Program-made: the position numbers and the translations under genes
DNA from: an uncultured Collinsella sp.
GTDB taxonomy: Bacteria > Actinomycetota > Coriobacteriia > Coriobacteriales > Coriobacteriaceae
DNA length: 64,000 bases
NCBI GenBank assembly: GCA_958435945.1
Contig: CAUBIC010000009.1
Coordinates: forward strand, 39,307-103,306
Direction: 5' to 3'
Shown: positions 6,410 to 15,123 of the stretch, in pieces
Numbering within the stretch: position 1 is the stretch's first letter
Layout: every line of letters starts with the position of its first letter
The notes under the pieces: generated by a model
Database searches by the model: none
The model's input: the letters and a program-made list of their open reading frames with translations, nothing else
Told to the model about the DNA's origin: nothing

Positions 6410-9091
6410 TTAGTCCTCGAGCAGGTCCTCGATAAAACCGACGCGGTAGTTTTTGAAGATGACCTCGCCGCCGTCCTGCGTGGCGTCCAGATCGACATCG
6501 CCCATGATGCCAAAGTCGTGGTCGCCATCCTCGTCGGCAAAGATCTGGTGCACGTGCCATACGTGCGCGGTCTTCTCGTCGGACTCATCGATGGAAAACA
6601 TCGCGGCACTGCGGGCATCTCCGTCGGTGAGGATCTCCTCGTGCTGCTCGTGGTAGGCATCGAGCGCCTTTTGCCAGCGGATCTCGCTCATGCCCCAGTC
6701 GTCGTCGAGTTCGCCCAGGTCGCGAACGTGTCCGCGGGCTGCAAGGGCCACGCGGCGGAAGAGTGCATTGCGTACCAACAGCGTACAGCCGCGGCGGTCC
6801 GCCACGACCTCGTCGATGCCCTGCGGCGGCGCGGCGTCGAGGGCCGCCGGGTTGCCGGCGTTCTCCCACTCGTCCACCAGGCTCGAGTCCACCGAGCGCA
6901 CCACAAAGCCCAGCCACGAGATAATGTCGCGCAGGCGCTCGTCGCGCTTCTCAATGGGTACGGTGCGGTCGAGCGAACGGTAAGCCTCTGCCAGGTAGCG
7001 CAGCAAAATGCCCTCGGAGCGGGCGATGCCGAGCTTTTGAATGTAGCCCTTAAAATCGCTCGCGCTTTCCAGCATATCGCGCAGGACGCTCTTGGGAGAG
7101 AGCTGGTAGTCGTTTGCCCAGGGTACTTCCTGGCAGTACTTGTCAAAAGCGGCGTCGAGCAAATCCTCGAGCGGCTTTTCGTACGTAACGTCTTGAATGC
7201 GCTCCAGACGCTCCTCATATTCAATGCCGTCGGCCTTCATCTCGGCCATAGCGCGATCGCGTGCGGCGCGCTCCTGTGCGCGCAGCACCTGCTTGGGATC
7301 CTCGAGCGTTGCCTCGACCATCGAGATCAGGTCCATGGTATAGGTCTCGCTCTCGGGATCGAGCAACTCCAGCGCGGCAAGCAAAAACGGCGAGAGCGGC
7401 TGGTCGAGCGCAAAGTCCTCGGGCAGGTCGACCGTCAGCGCATAGTCGATGTCCGGCGCGGCGTCAGCCGGAGCGTCGGGTGCGTGTGGCACCTCGGTGC
7501 GCACGACGACGCCGGAGTCGATGAGCGTGGCGAAGATTTCGTCGGCGCGAACCTCGAGCTTGGCCTTTTCCTCGGGGGTCTGCAGGCTTGTCTCGATGAG
7601 GTCGTGTACGCGGGCTCGGGCATTGCCGCCCTGCTCGACCACGCTAATCACCATGGAGTGCGTGATGCGCAGGCGCGGCTTGAGCGTCTCGGGCTGCGTC
7701 TCGATCAGGCGCTCAAAGGTCTGCTTGTTCCAGGTGACAAAGCCCTCGGGGGCCTTTTTCTTTTTAATCTTGCGGAGCTTTTTGGGATCGTCGCCCGCTT
7801 TGGCCATAAGCTTGGCATTCTCGATCTCGTGCTCGGGTGCCTCGGCAATTACCATGCCCTCGGTATCGAAGCCCGAGCGGCCGGCGCGACCGGCTATTTG
7901 ATGGAACTCGCGGGCGCGCAGACGACGCATCTTGTAGCCGTCGAACTTGGTGAGCGCGGTGAGCACCACGGTGTGGATGGGTACGTTGATGCCGACGCCG
8001 AGCGTATCGGTGCCGCAGATGACGGGCAGTAGGCCCTGCTGCGCCAGGCGCTCGACCAATAGGCGATAGCGCGGCAACATGCCAGCATGGTGCACGCCGA
8101 CGCCGCATCCAAGCAGACGTTTGAGAATCTTTCCGAAGGCCGTCGAGAAGCTCGTGCCCTTGGCCGCCTCCTTGATGGCCTCGCGTTGCTCCTTGCTGGT
8201 GATGCCAAAATTGGCGAGCGACTGTGCCGTTGAAAGTGCGGCATCCTGGCTAAAGTGCACGATATAGAGCGGGGCCTCGCCACGGCGCATGGCCAGCTCG
8301 ACCGTGCCCTCGAGGGAGGTCGTCACATAGTCGTAGCTCAGCGGAACAGGACGCGGGGCATCGACAACCAAGTCGCAAGCAGCGCCGGTGTGCTCCTCGA
8401 GCGAGGCGGCGATGGCGGTGACATCGCCGAGCGTGGCGCTCATGAGCATGAATTGCGTGTGGGGCAGGGTGAGCAACGGCACCTGCCAGGCCCAACCGCG
8501 ATCGGGGTCGGCAAAGTAGTGGAACTCATCCATGGCCACGCAGCCCACATCGGCGTCCTCACCCTCGCGCAGCGCATCGTTGGCAAGGATTTCGGCCGTG
8601 CAGCAGATGACGGGCGCCTTGGTGTTGATATGCGTGTCGCCGGTGATCATACCGACGTTATCGCGGCCGAGCACCTGTACCAGATCGAAGAACTTTTCGC
8701 TGACCAGGGCCTTGATAGGGGCCGTGTAATAGCAACGCTTGCCCTGCGCCATGCCCATAAAGAGCATGCCCAGCGCGACGAGCGATTTACCCGATCCGGT
8801 CGGTGTTCCCAAAATGACGTGATCGCCGGCAGCCAGGTCCATGAGGGCCTCTTCTTGGTGATCCCACAGTTCAATGCCGCGATCGCTCGTCCATTCAAAG
8901 AAGCGTTCGAAGGCCTGATCGGGCGTGAGCCATGGTTCGGGCTCGCTGCCGTCCTCGGGCTCCCACCAGGTGGGGGAGAGCGCGCCGAGCGAGCCGAACT
9001 CGGCTTCGGTTCCCGTGCCGCCCGAGAATGAGCTGGCAGCGCCGGCGACGGAGACGGTGCTGGCGGCGGTATCTGTCGTGGTTTGTGCCAT
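6410..9091 (-). CDS. DEAD/DEAH-box helicase with C-terminal DUF3516
   Basis: 893-residue superfamily 2 helicase of the Ski2/Mtr4-like actinobacterial class. Motifs in order: GTPTGSGKS (Walker A), DEFHYFAD (motif II, DEFH variant), MSATLGD (III), GVGINVPIHTVV (V) and QIAGRAGRSG (VI). The long C-terminal region is the DUF3516 domain found with these helicases. It is predicted to unwind RNA or DNA with ATP in the cytoplasm; the physiological role is not known. The ATG at 9091 (MAQTTTD) is chosen over an upstream frame extension because the extension is low-complexity and lacks a binding site, while GAGAGAAAG precedes 9091. A short Gly/Ala-rich leader precedes the helicase core. Confidence 0.9.
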   Translation of the reverse strand: MAQTTTDTAASTVSVAGAASSFSGGTGTEAEFGSLGALSPTWWEPEDGSEPEPWLTPDQAFERFFEWTSDRGIELWDHQEEALMDLAAGDHVILGTPTGSGKSLVALGMLFMGMAQGKRCYYTAPIKALVSEKFFDLVQVLGRDNVGMITGDTHINTKAPVICCTAEILANDALREGEDADVGCVAMDEFHYFADPDRGWAWQVPLLTLPHTQFMLMSATLGDVTAIAASLEEHTGAACDLVVDAPRPVPLSYDYVTTSLEGTVELAMRRGEAPLYIVHFSQDAALSTAQSLANFGITSKEQREAIKEAAKGTSFSTAFGKILKRLLGCGVGVHHAGMLPRYRLLVERLAQQGLLPVICGTDTLGVGINVPIHTVVLTALTKFDGYKMRRLRAREFHQIAGRAGRSGFDTEGMVIAEAPEHEIENAKLMAKAGDDPKKLRKIKKKKAPEGFVTWNKQTFERLIETQPETLKPRLRITHSMVISVVEQGGNARARVHDLIETSLQTPEEKAKLEVRADEIFATLIDSGVVVRTEVPHAPDAPADAAPDIDYALTVDLPEDFALDQPLSPFLLAALELLDPESETYTMDLISMVEATLEDPKQVLRAQERAARDRAMAEMKADGIEYEERLERIQDVTYEKPLEDLLDAAFDKYCQEVPWANDYQLSPKSVLRDMLESASDFKGYIQKLGIARSEGILLRYLAEAYRSLDRTVPIEKRDERLRDIISWLGFVVRSVDSSLVDEWENAGNPAALDAAPPQGIDEVVADRRGCTLLVRNALFRRVALAARGHVRDLGELDDDWGMSEIRWQKALDAYHEQHEEILTDGDARSAAMFSIDESDEKTAHVWHVHQIFADEDGDHDFGIMGDVDLDATQDGGEVIFKNYRVGFIEDLLED

Positions 9092-9400
9092 GTGGTTGCT
9101 TTCTCTCGCGATTATCCGCCAACTATTATGGCGTAGCGGCGGCGCGGGGTGCCAGCGCGCGAGAAAATGCAGGAAATGGGCGTTCTGCCCAGCCGTTTGG
9201 TGCAGTTGCCGGCTAAGTGAGTAGACTTTTTGCAATATCGCGAGCACATGACTTTTGCGTAAGGGATTTACCTGCGGTTTTAGTTTTCGTTATGCGGGTT
9301 GTGCTTGGCTATTGCAAAAAAGTCTACTCACTTAGGCTTGAGGGTCGTTCGTTGGCGCCTATTCGCGCTTGTTTGCCGACGCCACGACCATAAGAAGCCC
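9092..9400. other. Intergenic region with a 121-bp inverted-repeat element
   Basis: No gene is supported in these 309 bases between the trmB-like stop and the helicase start, both minus strand. The main content is an inverted repeat described separately at 9214-9334. The remainder near the helicase holds its leader; no clear sigma-70 promoter could be fixed. Confidence 0.6.
9214..9334. repeat. Long inverted repeat (23/24-nt arms, 74-nt spacer)
   Basis: Left arm 9214-9236 starts TAAGTGAGTAGACTTTTTGC. Right arm 9311-9334 is its reverse complement with one extra A in the homopolymer. Arms this long with an AT-rich spacer are unlike the short terminators elsewhere in the window, and suggest a MITE- or REP-like palindrome or a remnant of one. 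No transposase, target-site duplication or second copy is visible in this window. Confidence 0.6.
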
Positions 9401-10240
9401 CTAGGACTCTTGCGGCAGGCGCTTCTTGCCTTTGCGGGCGCGGTTTCTAAAGTTCTCGACGGCCTCTTCCATGCCCAGAGGTACATAGGTGAGCTCATCG
9501 AGGTTGTCGGGCAGGTAGCAGGCAAGGCTTTGCTCCTGCGCTCGGCCTGCTGCGAGTTGCTTTTCGGTAGGCTTCTCGCCGGGTGTGGCGCAAATGCCAT
9601 AGACAGCGGCACCCATCTCGCGCGTGCGGCACTCGTACTCGGTTTCGGGATGCTCGGGATGGTCGCGGCGAACGTCGTCACTTACCCAAAGTGTGTCGTA
9701 GCCTGCCGCGGCAAACTGTCCCAGGGCGTAATCGCGCAATGGTTTGCTGTCGGTGCGCAGCGTGACGGTGGCGTCGGCTGCAAAGAGCGGGCGGTAGAGC
9801 ATCAGATGGTCGACATGGACGAGTCGTTTTTTGGCGTACTTGGCCTTGGGCTGCGGCGTGGGAAAGTTGATGGTGATGGCGTCGAGCTCGCCTGCGGCAA
9901 ATAACTGCGGCAGCGATGCGGCGCCTCGGGGCAGGACGAGTGCGTTGGCCAGTTCCTGCTCGCAGATTTTCTGCGCGGCATAGGCGATGCAGATGGGCTC
10001 CTGGTCCATGCCGATAAAGAGGGTGTTTGGCTCGTGGGCCGCGCGCTCTACAAGGTACGTTCCCTTGCCACAGCCAAGATCTAGGTGAAGGTGTTCGAAA
10101 GGCTTGCAGCCAACTGGCGCGCAAGCCTCGCGCCAATCTCCGGCATAGGCCTCGGGGTTCGTCTCAATAGCATCAACGTAGCGCTCCAGGCGCTCCTCGA
10201 GCACAAAGTTCTTAGGCGTGCGAACGTGGACGGCTCCCAT
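9401..10240 (-). CDS. trmB: tRNA (guanine-N7-)-methyltransferase, TrmB-like
   Basis: 279-residue class I SAM methyltransferase. HLDLGCGKGTYLVE is SAM motif I. FIGMDQEP and CIAYAAQKI match the TrmB family, as do the NFPTPQPKAKYAKKRL loop and a TEYECRTREMG segment. TrmB makes m7G46 in tRNA. The usual NFPDPWPK signature is altered here (T for D, Q for W), which makes the substrate assignment a little less certain. The C-terminal 50 residues form a basic extension not typical of E. coli TrmB. The ATG is preceded by AAGGAGCC. It lies 118 nt downstream of another methyltransferase on the same strand. Confidence 0.8.
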   Translation of the reverse strand: MGAVHVRTPKNFVLEERLERYVDAIETNPEAYAGDWREACAPVGCKPFEHLHLDLGCGKGTYLVERAAHEPNTLFIGMDQEPICIAYAAQKICEQELANALVLPRGAASLPQLFAAGELDAITINFPTPQPKAKYAKKRLVHVDHLMLYRPLFAADATVTLRTDSKPLRDYALGQFAAAGYDTLWVSDDVRRDHPEHPETEYECRTREMGAAVYGICATPGEKPTEKQLAAGRAQEQSLACYLPDNLDELTYVPLGMEEAVENFRNRARKGKKRLPQES

Positions 10241-10358
10241 GAGGCTCCTTGGTCATAGTATGGAACGCATGGCCGCGCGTTCCGTCAATGGGATGAAAAA
10301 GGGGTGGGCATAGTTTGCCCGAAAGACGCGGTGCGGCTCGACGGCGAGTCGTCGGTGC

Positions 10359-11231
10359 CTACAGGCGCTTGAGAATCACATAGCGGTTGAGCTCGCCGCT
10401 GCGACCGTCGGCATGGAAGCGCTCAAGCTCGCGCACGGGGACCTCGCCGCTCTTGTAGAACGTACGGACGCCGCGCACCAGGTCGGTGATCTGCTGATCG
10501 TCAAAGTGATGACAATAGCGGTAGGCGTGGCGGTCGTTTTGCCAGCCAATGAGGTGGTCACCGGCTTCAAACTGCGCGGAATCGTAACCCTCAAACGGCG
10601 GGGTGAGCTCGGCGCGGGCCTCGGCGCGAACAGCCTTGCGCGCCATGCGCTCGTCGTTCATAAACTCCCAAAAGCTGATGGCGATGATGCCGCCCGGGCG
10701 CGTCTGGCGCACCAGGGCGTCGAGCACGCGTACACGGTACTCGCATGACGGCACGTGGTGCATAAAGCCAAAGCAGACCGAGATGTCGGCGAGCGGTGCG
10801 TCGAAAAGCACGTCGGGTGTCTCGGCGGGGTTGAGCTTCATGAGGGCATCGAGCACGTCGAGTTCCTGGAAGTGCAGGTTGGGAATGCGCAGGGCGTGGC
10901 CACGTGCATCGATAGCCAAATCCTGACACGAGTCGACACCATAGAACTCAAACGGGCAACTAGCATCTGCCGAGGGGTTTGCGCCGTCGACGCCCTTGGC
11001 GGCAAGTGCGCCGCCGGCGGCAAAGTTCTCGAATCGCATGTTGCCGCAGGCGAGATCGAAGACGCGGACGGGATGCTCGATTGTGGCGACGTCGAGCTGT
11101 TCGAGTGCGATGTCCATGGTGCGCACCCAGCCGGGCCACGGGGCCTGGCGCGTATCGGAAAAGGAAGCGGAGTGCTCGCGATAGAACGTATTGTTGAGCT
11201 GGATGAGCGATGAGGCGAAATCGCGGTTCAC
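10359..11231 (-). CDS. Class I SAM-dependent methyltransferase
   Basis: 290 residues with a SAM-binding Rossmann fold: VRVFDLACGNMRFENF (motif I), EFYGVDSCQDLA (motif II), and a DVLFDAPLADISVCFGFMHHVP segment typical of UbiE/tRNA-wybutosine-like methyltransferases. The closing region YCHHFDDQQITDLV resembles tRNA-modifying Trm9-type enzymes, but this is only a resemblance. The GTG at 11231 is chosen because GGAGGGAG lies 9 nt upstream; the alternative ATG at 11279 has no clear site. It is divergent from the XRE regulator gene and upstream of trmB on the same strand. Confidence 0.75.
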   Translation of the reverse strand: MNRDFASSLIQLNNTFYREHSASFSDTRQAPWPGWVRTMDIALEQLDVATIEHPVRVFDLACGNMRFENFAAGGALAAKGVDGANPSADASCPFEFYGVDSCQDLAIDARGHALRIPNLHFQELDVLDALMKLNPAETPDVLFDAPLADISVCFGFMHHVPSCEYRVRVLDALVRQTRPGGIIAISFWEFMNDERMARKAVRAEARAELTPPFEGYDSAQFEAGDHLIGWQNDRHAYRYCHHFDDQQITDLVRGVRTFYKSGEVPVRELERFHADGRSGELNRYVILKRL

Positions 11232-11498
11232 GGCGCGGAACTCCCTCCGTTGGCGGTGCGGAATAAACAGTACGACCATACTACCGTTAACGCCGCAACG
11301 GGGACAACCGAGCCGTGGGTCATTGCTTTGTTTGGACACATTTCCGCAGCTCATATGTGCCCGCAACCGCCGGTTGTCAAAAATCTCACTAGAATAGGTG
11401 GCATGCTTTTGGCGGTGGCGGATAGATTTTTAACTGTGCAAGGCGCCTTAAGAACAAAAACGGTCCGGCGGCACGGCTGGCATCACATAGGAGGAACC

Positions 11499-12221
11499 AT
11501 GAATGTAGAAACTGCGCAGCGGCTCGCCGACCTTCGTCGCAGCAAGGGTTTTAGCCAAGAAGGGCTGGCGCGAAAGTTGGGGCTGTCGCGCCAAGCGGTC
11601 AGTAAATGGGAGCGCGCGGAGAGCTCGCCCGATACCGAGAACCTGATCTCGCTCGCCAAACTCTATGGCGTGAGCTTGGACGAGCTCCTCAATCCGAGCG
11701 ACGAGATCGAGGACGATATCGAGTTTGAGAACGAGGACCGCGCCCGCCAGCGCGAGGCCGAGGCGGCAGAGCGTGCTCGCACCCATGAGGCGGCGGCGCG
11801 CGCTACCGAGGCGGCAACGCAGGCGAGTGATGCTGCGGCCAAGGCGGCGCAAGCGGCAAGCTGGAGTGCGCAGGCTGCCAATGCGGCGACGGCTCAGGCG
11901 ACGAGTGGCGGCGCAGCTGGCTCGACTCCGGTGAAGGGTCCGTTCCAGTCGTTCCCGTATTGGGCCGTGTGTTGGCTGCTGTTCTTTTTGCTGATGTTCC
12001 TGTTTGGTGCCGGCCCCTTTGCCGCGCTGATCTTCTTTACGATTCCCATCTATCACTGGGTGGCGCGTGCGCTCGATGGTGATTGGGCACGCGGGGTTAT
12101 TCAGGTTGGTCCGGCGCCGGTGGCGGTCAGGGCCCAGGGGAAGGATACTTCTGCGGAACCTGATGCTGACGTGGCTACCGCGGCCACCGCTGAGCCATGT
12201 GCCAAAGAAGGTGACGAATGA
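11499..12221 (+). CDS. XRE-family regulator with C-terminal membrane anchor
   Basis: 240 residues. Residues about 5-60 are a classic helix-turn-helix of the Cro/CI type (GFSQEGLARKLGLSRQAVSKWERAES split around the recognition helix). Then comes an acidic linker, a long Ala-rich helix (about 85-140, likely coiled coil), and a hydrophobic hairpin near 150-190 (CWLLFFLLMFLFGAGPF) forming one or two membrane segments. It probably senses an envelope signal and controls its own operon. Excellent TAGGAGGAA site before the ATG. Its stop overlaps the start of the DUF4097 gene (ATGA), so the two proteins are translationally coupled. Confidence 0.85.
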   Translation: MNVETAQRLADLRRSKGFSQEGLARKLGLSRQAVSKWERAESSPDTENLISLAKLYGVSLDELLNPSDEIEDDIEFENEDRARQREAEAAERARTHEAAARATEAATQASDAAAKAAQAASWSAQAANAATAQATSGGAAGSTPVKGPFQSFPYWAVCWLLFFLLMFLFGAGPFAALIFFTIPIYHWVARALDGDWARGVIQVGPAPVAVRAQGKDTSAEPDADVATAATAEPCAKEGDE

Positions 12222-13117
12222 TGAAGCTTTCGCATGAATCCAAGCTGCGCCTGGGCGTCGGCATCGGAGCGTTTGTGCTCATCATCGGGCTTGTCTTTGG
12301 CATTTCGCGGACATTGATTCATTTTGATGGTCCGTGGGATTTCGACGATGTTGTATCCGGCTTGTCTGGTATGGACGATGCGCTTGACGAGGACGATCTC
12401 TTGGATGACGGCAGCTATTCCGCTCGGCCTCAGCAACTTTCGTGTACGACCTTTGATGCTGATGAGTTTCGCTACCTCGATTTCGATATCGATGCGGCTA
12501 CGGTGGACGTCAAGGTTGTTGATGGCAACAAGGCTCGCGTTATCGAGCGGGGACGCGTTGCCAATGGTATGGATGCCTCCAAGGCCGCGACGCAGAACAT
12601 CGCATCCGTCGAGGACTCGACGCTCAAGGTTTCTCAGTTTGGAAGTGATGACGGTAAGGCAATTGACCGCTCGGTTACGGTTGAGCTGCCGCGCCGTGTT
12701 GCCGCACATCTGAAGGGAGTCAACGCGCACGTGGGCTCGGGTGATCTGCAGATTGCCGGTGTCACCTGTGATGGTTTCGACCTTTTCCTGGGTGCGGGAG
12801 ATGTGGGGTTTGCGGGCAGCGTGACTGATGCGCTTAGTGCAGAGGTCGGGTCGGGCGATGTAACGTTCGAGCTCTACCAGGCCCCCGCGAAGTCGATGGA
12901 CGTGAGTGTGGGCTCGGGTGATGTGGAGATGACGGTTCCGAACTCGACGGGCTTTAAGGCGAGCCTCACCTTGGGCAGCGGCGACTTCGAGAGCGATTTC
13001 CTTCCGCTTGACTACGACGGCGAGACCATTTTGAATCTTGAATTCGATAATGGCGATAAGTCCGCCACGTATCGTTTTGAGGTTGGTTCGGGCGACATGT
13101 CATTTGATTCAGAGTGA
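12218..13117 (+). CDS. Membrane-anchored DUF4097 (adhesin-like beta-repeat) protein
   Basis: 299 residues with an N-terminal signal anchor (about residues 10-35) and an extracytoplasmic acidic linker. A DUF4097-type beta-helix follows, in which the motif GSGD or GAGD recurs at least six times (HVGSGDLQ, GAGDVGF, GSGDVTF, GSGDVEM, GSGDFES, GSGDMSF). Such proteins sit next to XRE or PspC/LiaI-like regulators and are thought to take part in envelope-stress sensing; a direct function is unknown. ATG at 12218 or 12221 overlaps the preceding stop. A GC-rich terminator follows. Confidence 0.8.
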   Translation: MMKLSHESKLRLGVGIGAFVLIIGLVFGISRTLIHFDGPWDFDDVVSGLSGMDDALDEDDLLDDGSYSARPQQLSCTTFDADEFRYLDFDIDAATVDVKVVDGNKARVIERGRVANGMDASKAATQNIASVEDSTLKVSQFGSDDGKAIDRSVTVELPRRVAAHLKGVNAHVGSGDLQIAGVTCDGFDLFLGAGDVGFAGSVTDALSAEVGSGDVTFELYQAPAKSMDVSVGSGDVEMTVPNSTGFKASLTLGSGDFESDFLPLDYDGETILNLEFDNGDKSATYRFEVGSGDMSFDSE

Positions 13118-13164
13118 CGGGCGGTTATCGAAGACTTATAAACCATAGCTGCGCTGTTTGATGG

Positions 13165-13196
13165 AGGCGCCGGAGCCGTGACGGGCTCCGGCGCCT
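13165..13196 (+). terminator. Intrinsic terminator after the XRE-DUF4097 operon
   Basis: A 13-bp GC-rich stem (AGGCGCCGGAGCC at 13165-13177 with its complement at 13184-13196) with a 6-nt loop, followed by TTTGCCTTTA. It lies 47 nt after the DUF4097 stop and 19 nt before the next gene. Confidence 0.8.
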
Positions 13197-13215
13197 TTGC
13201 CTTTACAATGGGGTC

Positions 13216-15123
13216 ATGGAACAGATTATCTTGAACATACTCGAGGCTCTGCGTCGCGGCGAGACCGTGGACGACAAAGCGCTCGTCAAACTGATACATG
13301 CCGAGGCGCGCCGTGAGGGTGCCGACAAACGCGATTTGGCCAAGCGCCGTCTGCTGCCGTTCTACCAGCGGGTAAAACGTGAGGAGCCGGCTCGTTGGGC
13401 TGGGTGGAATGTCGATGCCGAGCTGGAACGTCGACTGCTGCAGGTGCTGCGTATGAAGCCTCGTCGCACGGCCTCGGGCGTGGCGACCATTACCGTCATC
13501 ACCAAGCCCTGGCCGTGCTCGGGCGATTGCCTGTTTTGCCCCAACGATCTGCGCATGCCTAAAAGCTATCTGCATGCCGAGCCGGCGTGCGCCCGTGCGG
13601 AGCAAAACTGCTTCGACCCGTATCTGCAGGTGAGCGCTCGTCTGACCGCGCTTTCGCAGATGGGGCATGCGACCGACAAGATAGAGCTCATCGTGCTCGG
13701 TGGCACCTGGAGCGACTATCCGAAAGGGTATCAAACATGGTTTATGTCGGAACTTTTCCGTGCGCTCAATGACGATGCCGTCGCCGGCGTGGCGGCAAAC
13801 CCCATGTTGGCGCGTCCGGGCATCAGTCGTGCCGAGGCGGGGCGCCTGCTCGATGACGCTCCCGCCGATGCCCTGCCGTCGGTGGTAACAGAGCGCCGCG
13901 AGCGCTATCGGGCTGCCGGCATTGCGACAGACGAGGCTGAGCTTGCTGCCGGCGTTGCCGACGAGCAGGAGCGTGTGGATGCTGCCGTGGGCGGCTATAA
14001 CCGCGCGGTGCGTCGTCTGTACGGCCCCGGTACGCCGTGGGGCGAGGTTGCCGAGTGGCAGACGACAACGATGGAGGAGCTTGAGCGCCAGCAGCGCATC
14101 AACGAGACGGCGAAGCATCGCGTGGTGGGACTCGTTATCGAGACGCGCCCCGATGCCGTAACGCCGCAGGCCCTCACGCTTATCCGCCGCCTGGGTTGCA
14201 CCAAGATCCAGATGGGCATCCAGAGCCTCGACCAGCACCTGCTCGATATCAATGAGCGCCGCATTTCGGTGGCTCAGGTCGAGCGGGCGTTTTCGCTTGC
14301 GCGCCTGTTTGGCTTTAAGATTCACGCGCATTTTATGCTCAACTTGCTGGGCGCCACGCCCGAGGGGGACAAGCGCGACTACGAGCGCTTTATGACCGAG
14401 GGGGCCTTTATGCCCGACGAGGTCAAGGTCTACCCGTGTGCGCTCATCGAGGGCTCGCGTCTGGTGGGCTGCTACGAGCGCGGCGAGTGGCGCCCCTATA
14501 CCGAGGAAGAGCTGCTCGATGTGCTGGCCGACGACATCGTGGTGACGCCGGCGTTCTGCCGCATCAGCCGCATGATCCGCGACTTTAGCTCCGATGACAT
14601 CATGGTGGGCAACAAGAAACCCAACCTGCGCCAGCTCGTTGAGAACCGCCTGGCTGCTCGGGGTGACGGTGCGACGGTGCGTGAGATTCGCTATCGCGAG
14701 ATCAGCACGGCGGGCGCCGACCTGGACGAGTTGACCCTTGACGAGGAAGTGGCGTACGAGACGCCGGTGACGCACGAGCGCTTTTTGCAGTGGGTGACAC
14801 CGCAGGGCAAAATCGCGGGCTTTTTGCGCCTGTCGCTGCCCGACCGCGCGTTTGTTGCCGCGCATGCGGACGAGTTGCCGACGGTGTCGGACGAGGCGAT
14901 GATTCGCGAGGTTCACGTGTATGGCATGGCGGCGCGCGTGGGCGATCAAGGCCAGGCGGCGCAGCATCACGGGTTGGGGCGTTTGCTCGTAGAGCGTGCG
15001 TGCGAGATTGCCCGGGATGCGGGTTATGCGCGTATCAACGTGATTAGCGCGATTGGCACACGTGAGTACTATCGTCATCTTGGATTTTATGACCATGGCC
15101 TTTATCTGCAAAAGGAGCTCTAG
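13216..15123 (+). CDS. elp3: Elp3-family radical SAM / GNAT enzyme
   Basis: 635 residues. The radical SAM half carries the CX3CX2C cluster ligands in CSGDCLFC, followed by Elp3-type sequence (PNDLRMPKSYL, EQNCFDPYLQ) and the KIQMGIQSLD core. The last 150 residues are a GNAT acetyltransferase with DELPTVSDEAMIREVHVYG and an acetyl-CoA loop (GQGQAAQHHGLGRLL-type). Elp3 adds carboxymethyl groups to U34 of tRNA in eukaryotes and archaea; stand-alone bacterial homologues have a similar proposed role. The ATG starts 20 nt after a terminator. The next gene begins directly after the stop, so the two form an operon. Confidence 0.88.
   Translation: MEQIILNILEALRRGETVDDKALVKLIHAEARREGADKRDLAKRRLLPFYQRVKREEPARWAGWNVDAELERRLLQVLRMKPRRTASGVATITVITKPWPCSGDCLFCPNDLRMPKSYLHAEPACARAEQNCFDPYLQVSARLTALSQMGHATDKIELIVLGGTWSDYPKGYQTWFMSELFRALNDDAVAGVAANPMLARPGISRAEAGRLLDDAPADALPSVVTERRERYRAAGIATDEAELAAGVADEQERVDAAVGGYNRAVRRLYGPGTPWGEVAEWQTTTMEELERQQRINETAKHRVVGLVIETRPDAVTPQALTLIRRLGCTKIQMGIQSLDQHLLDINERRISVAQVERAFSLARLFGFKIHAHFMLNLLGATPEGDKRDYERFMTEGAFMPDEVKVYPCALIEGSRLVGCYERGEWRPYTEEELLDVLADDIVVTPAFCRISRMIRDFSSDDIMVGNKKPNLRQLVENRLAARGDGATVREIRYREISTAGADLDELTLDEEVAYETPVTHERFLQWVTPQGKIAGFLRLSLPDRAFVAAHADELPTVSDEAMIREVHVYGMAARVGDQGQAAQHHGLGRLLVERACEIARDAGYARINVISAIGTREYYRHLGFYDHGLYLQKEL

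Noticed and set aside
6371..8032. 553-codon plus-strand frame opposite the DUF3516 helicase
   Set aside because: Antisense to a gene with complete helicase motifs; no supporting start site.
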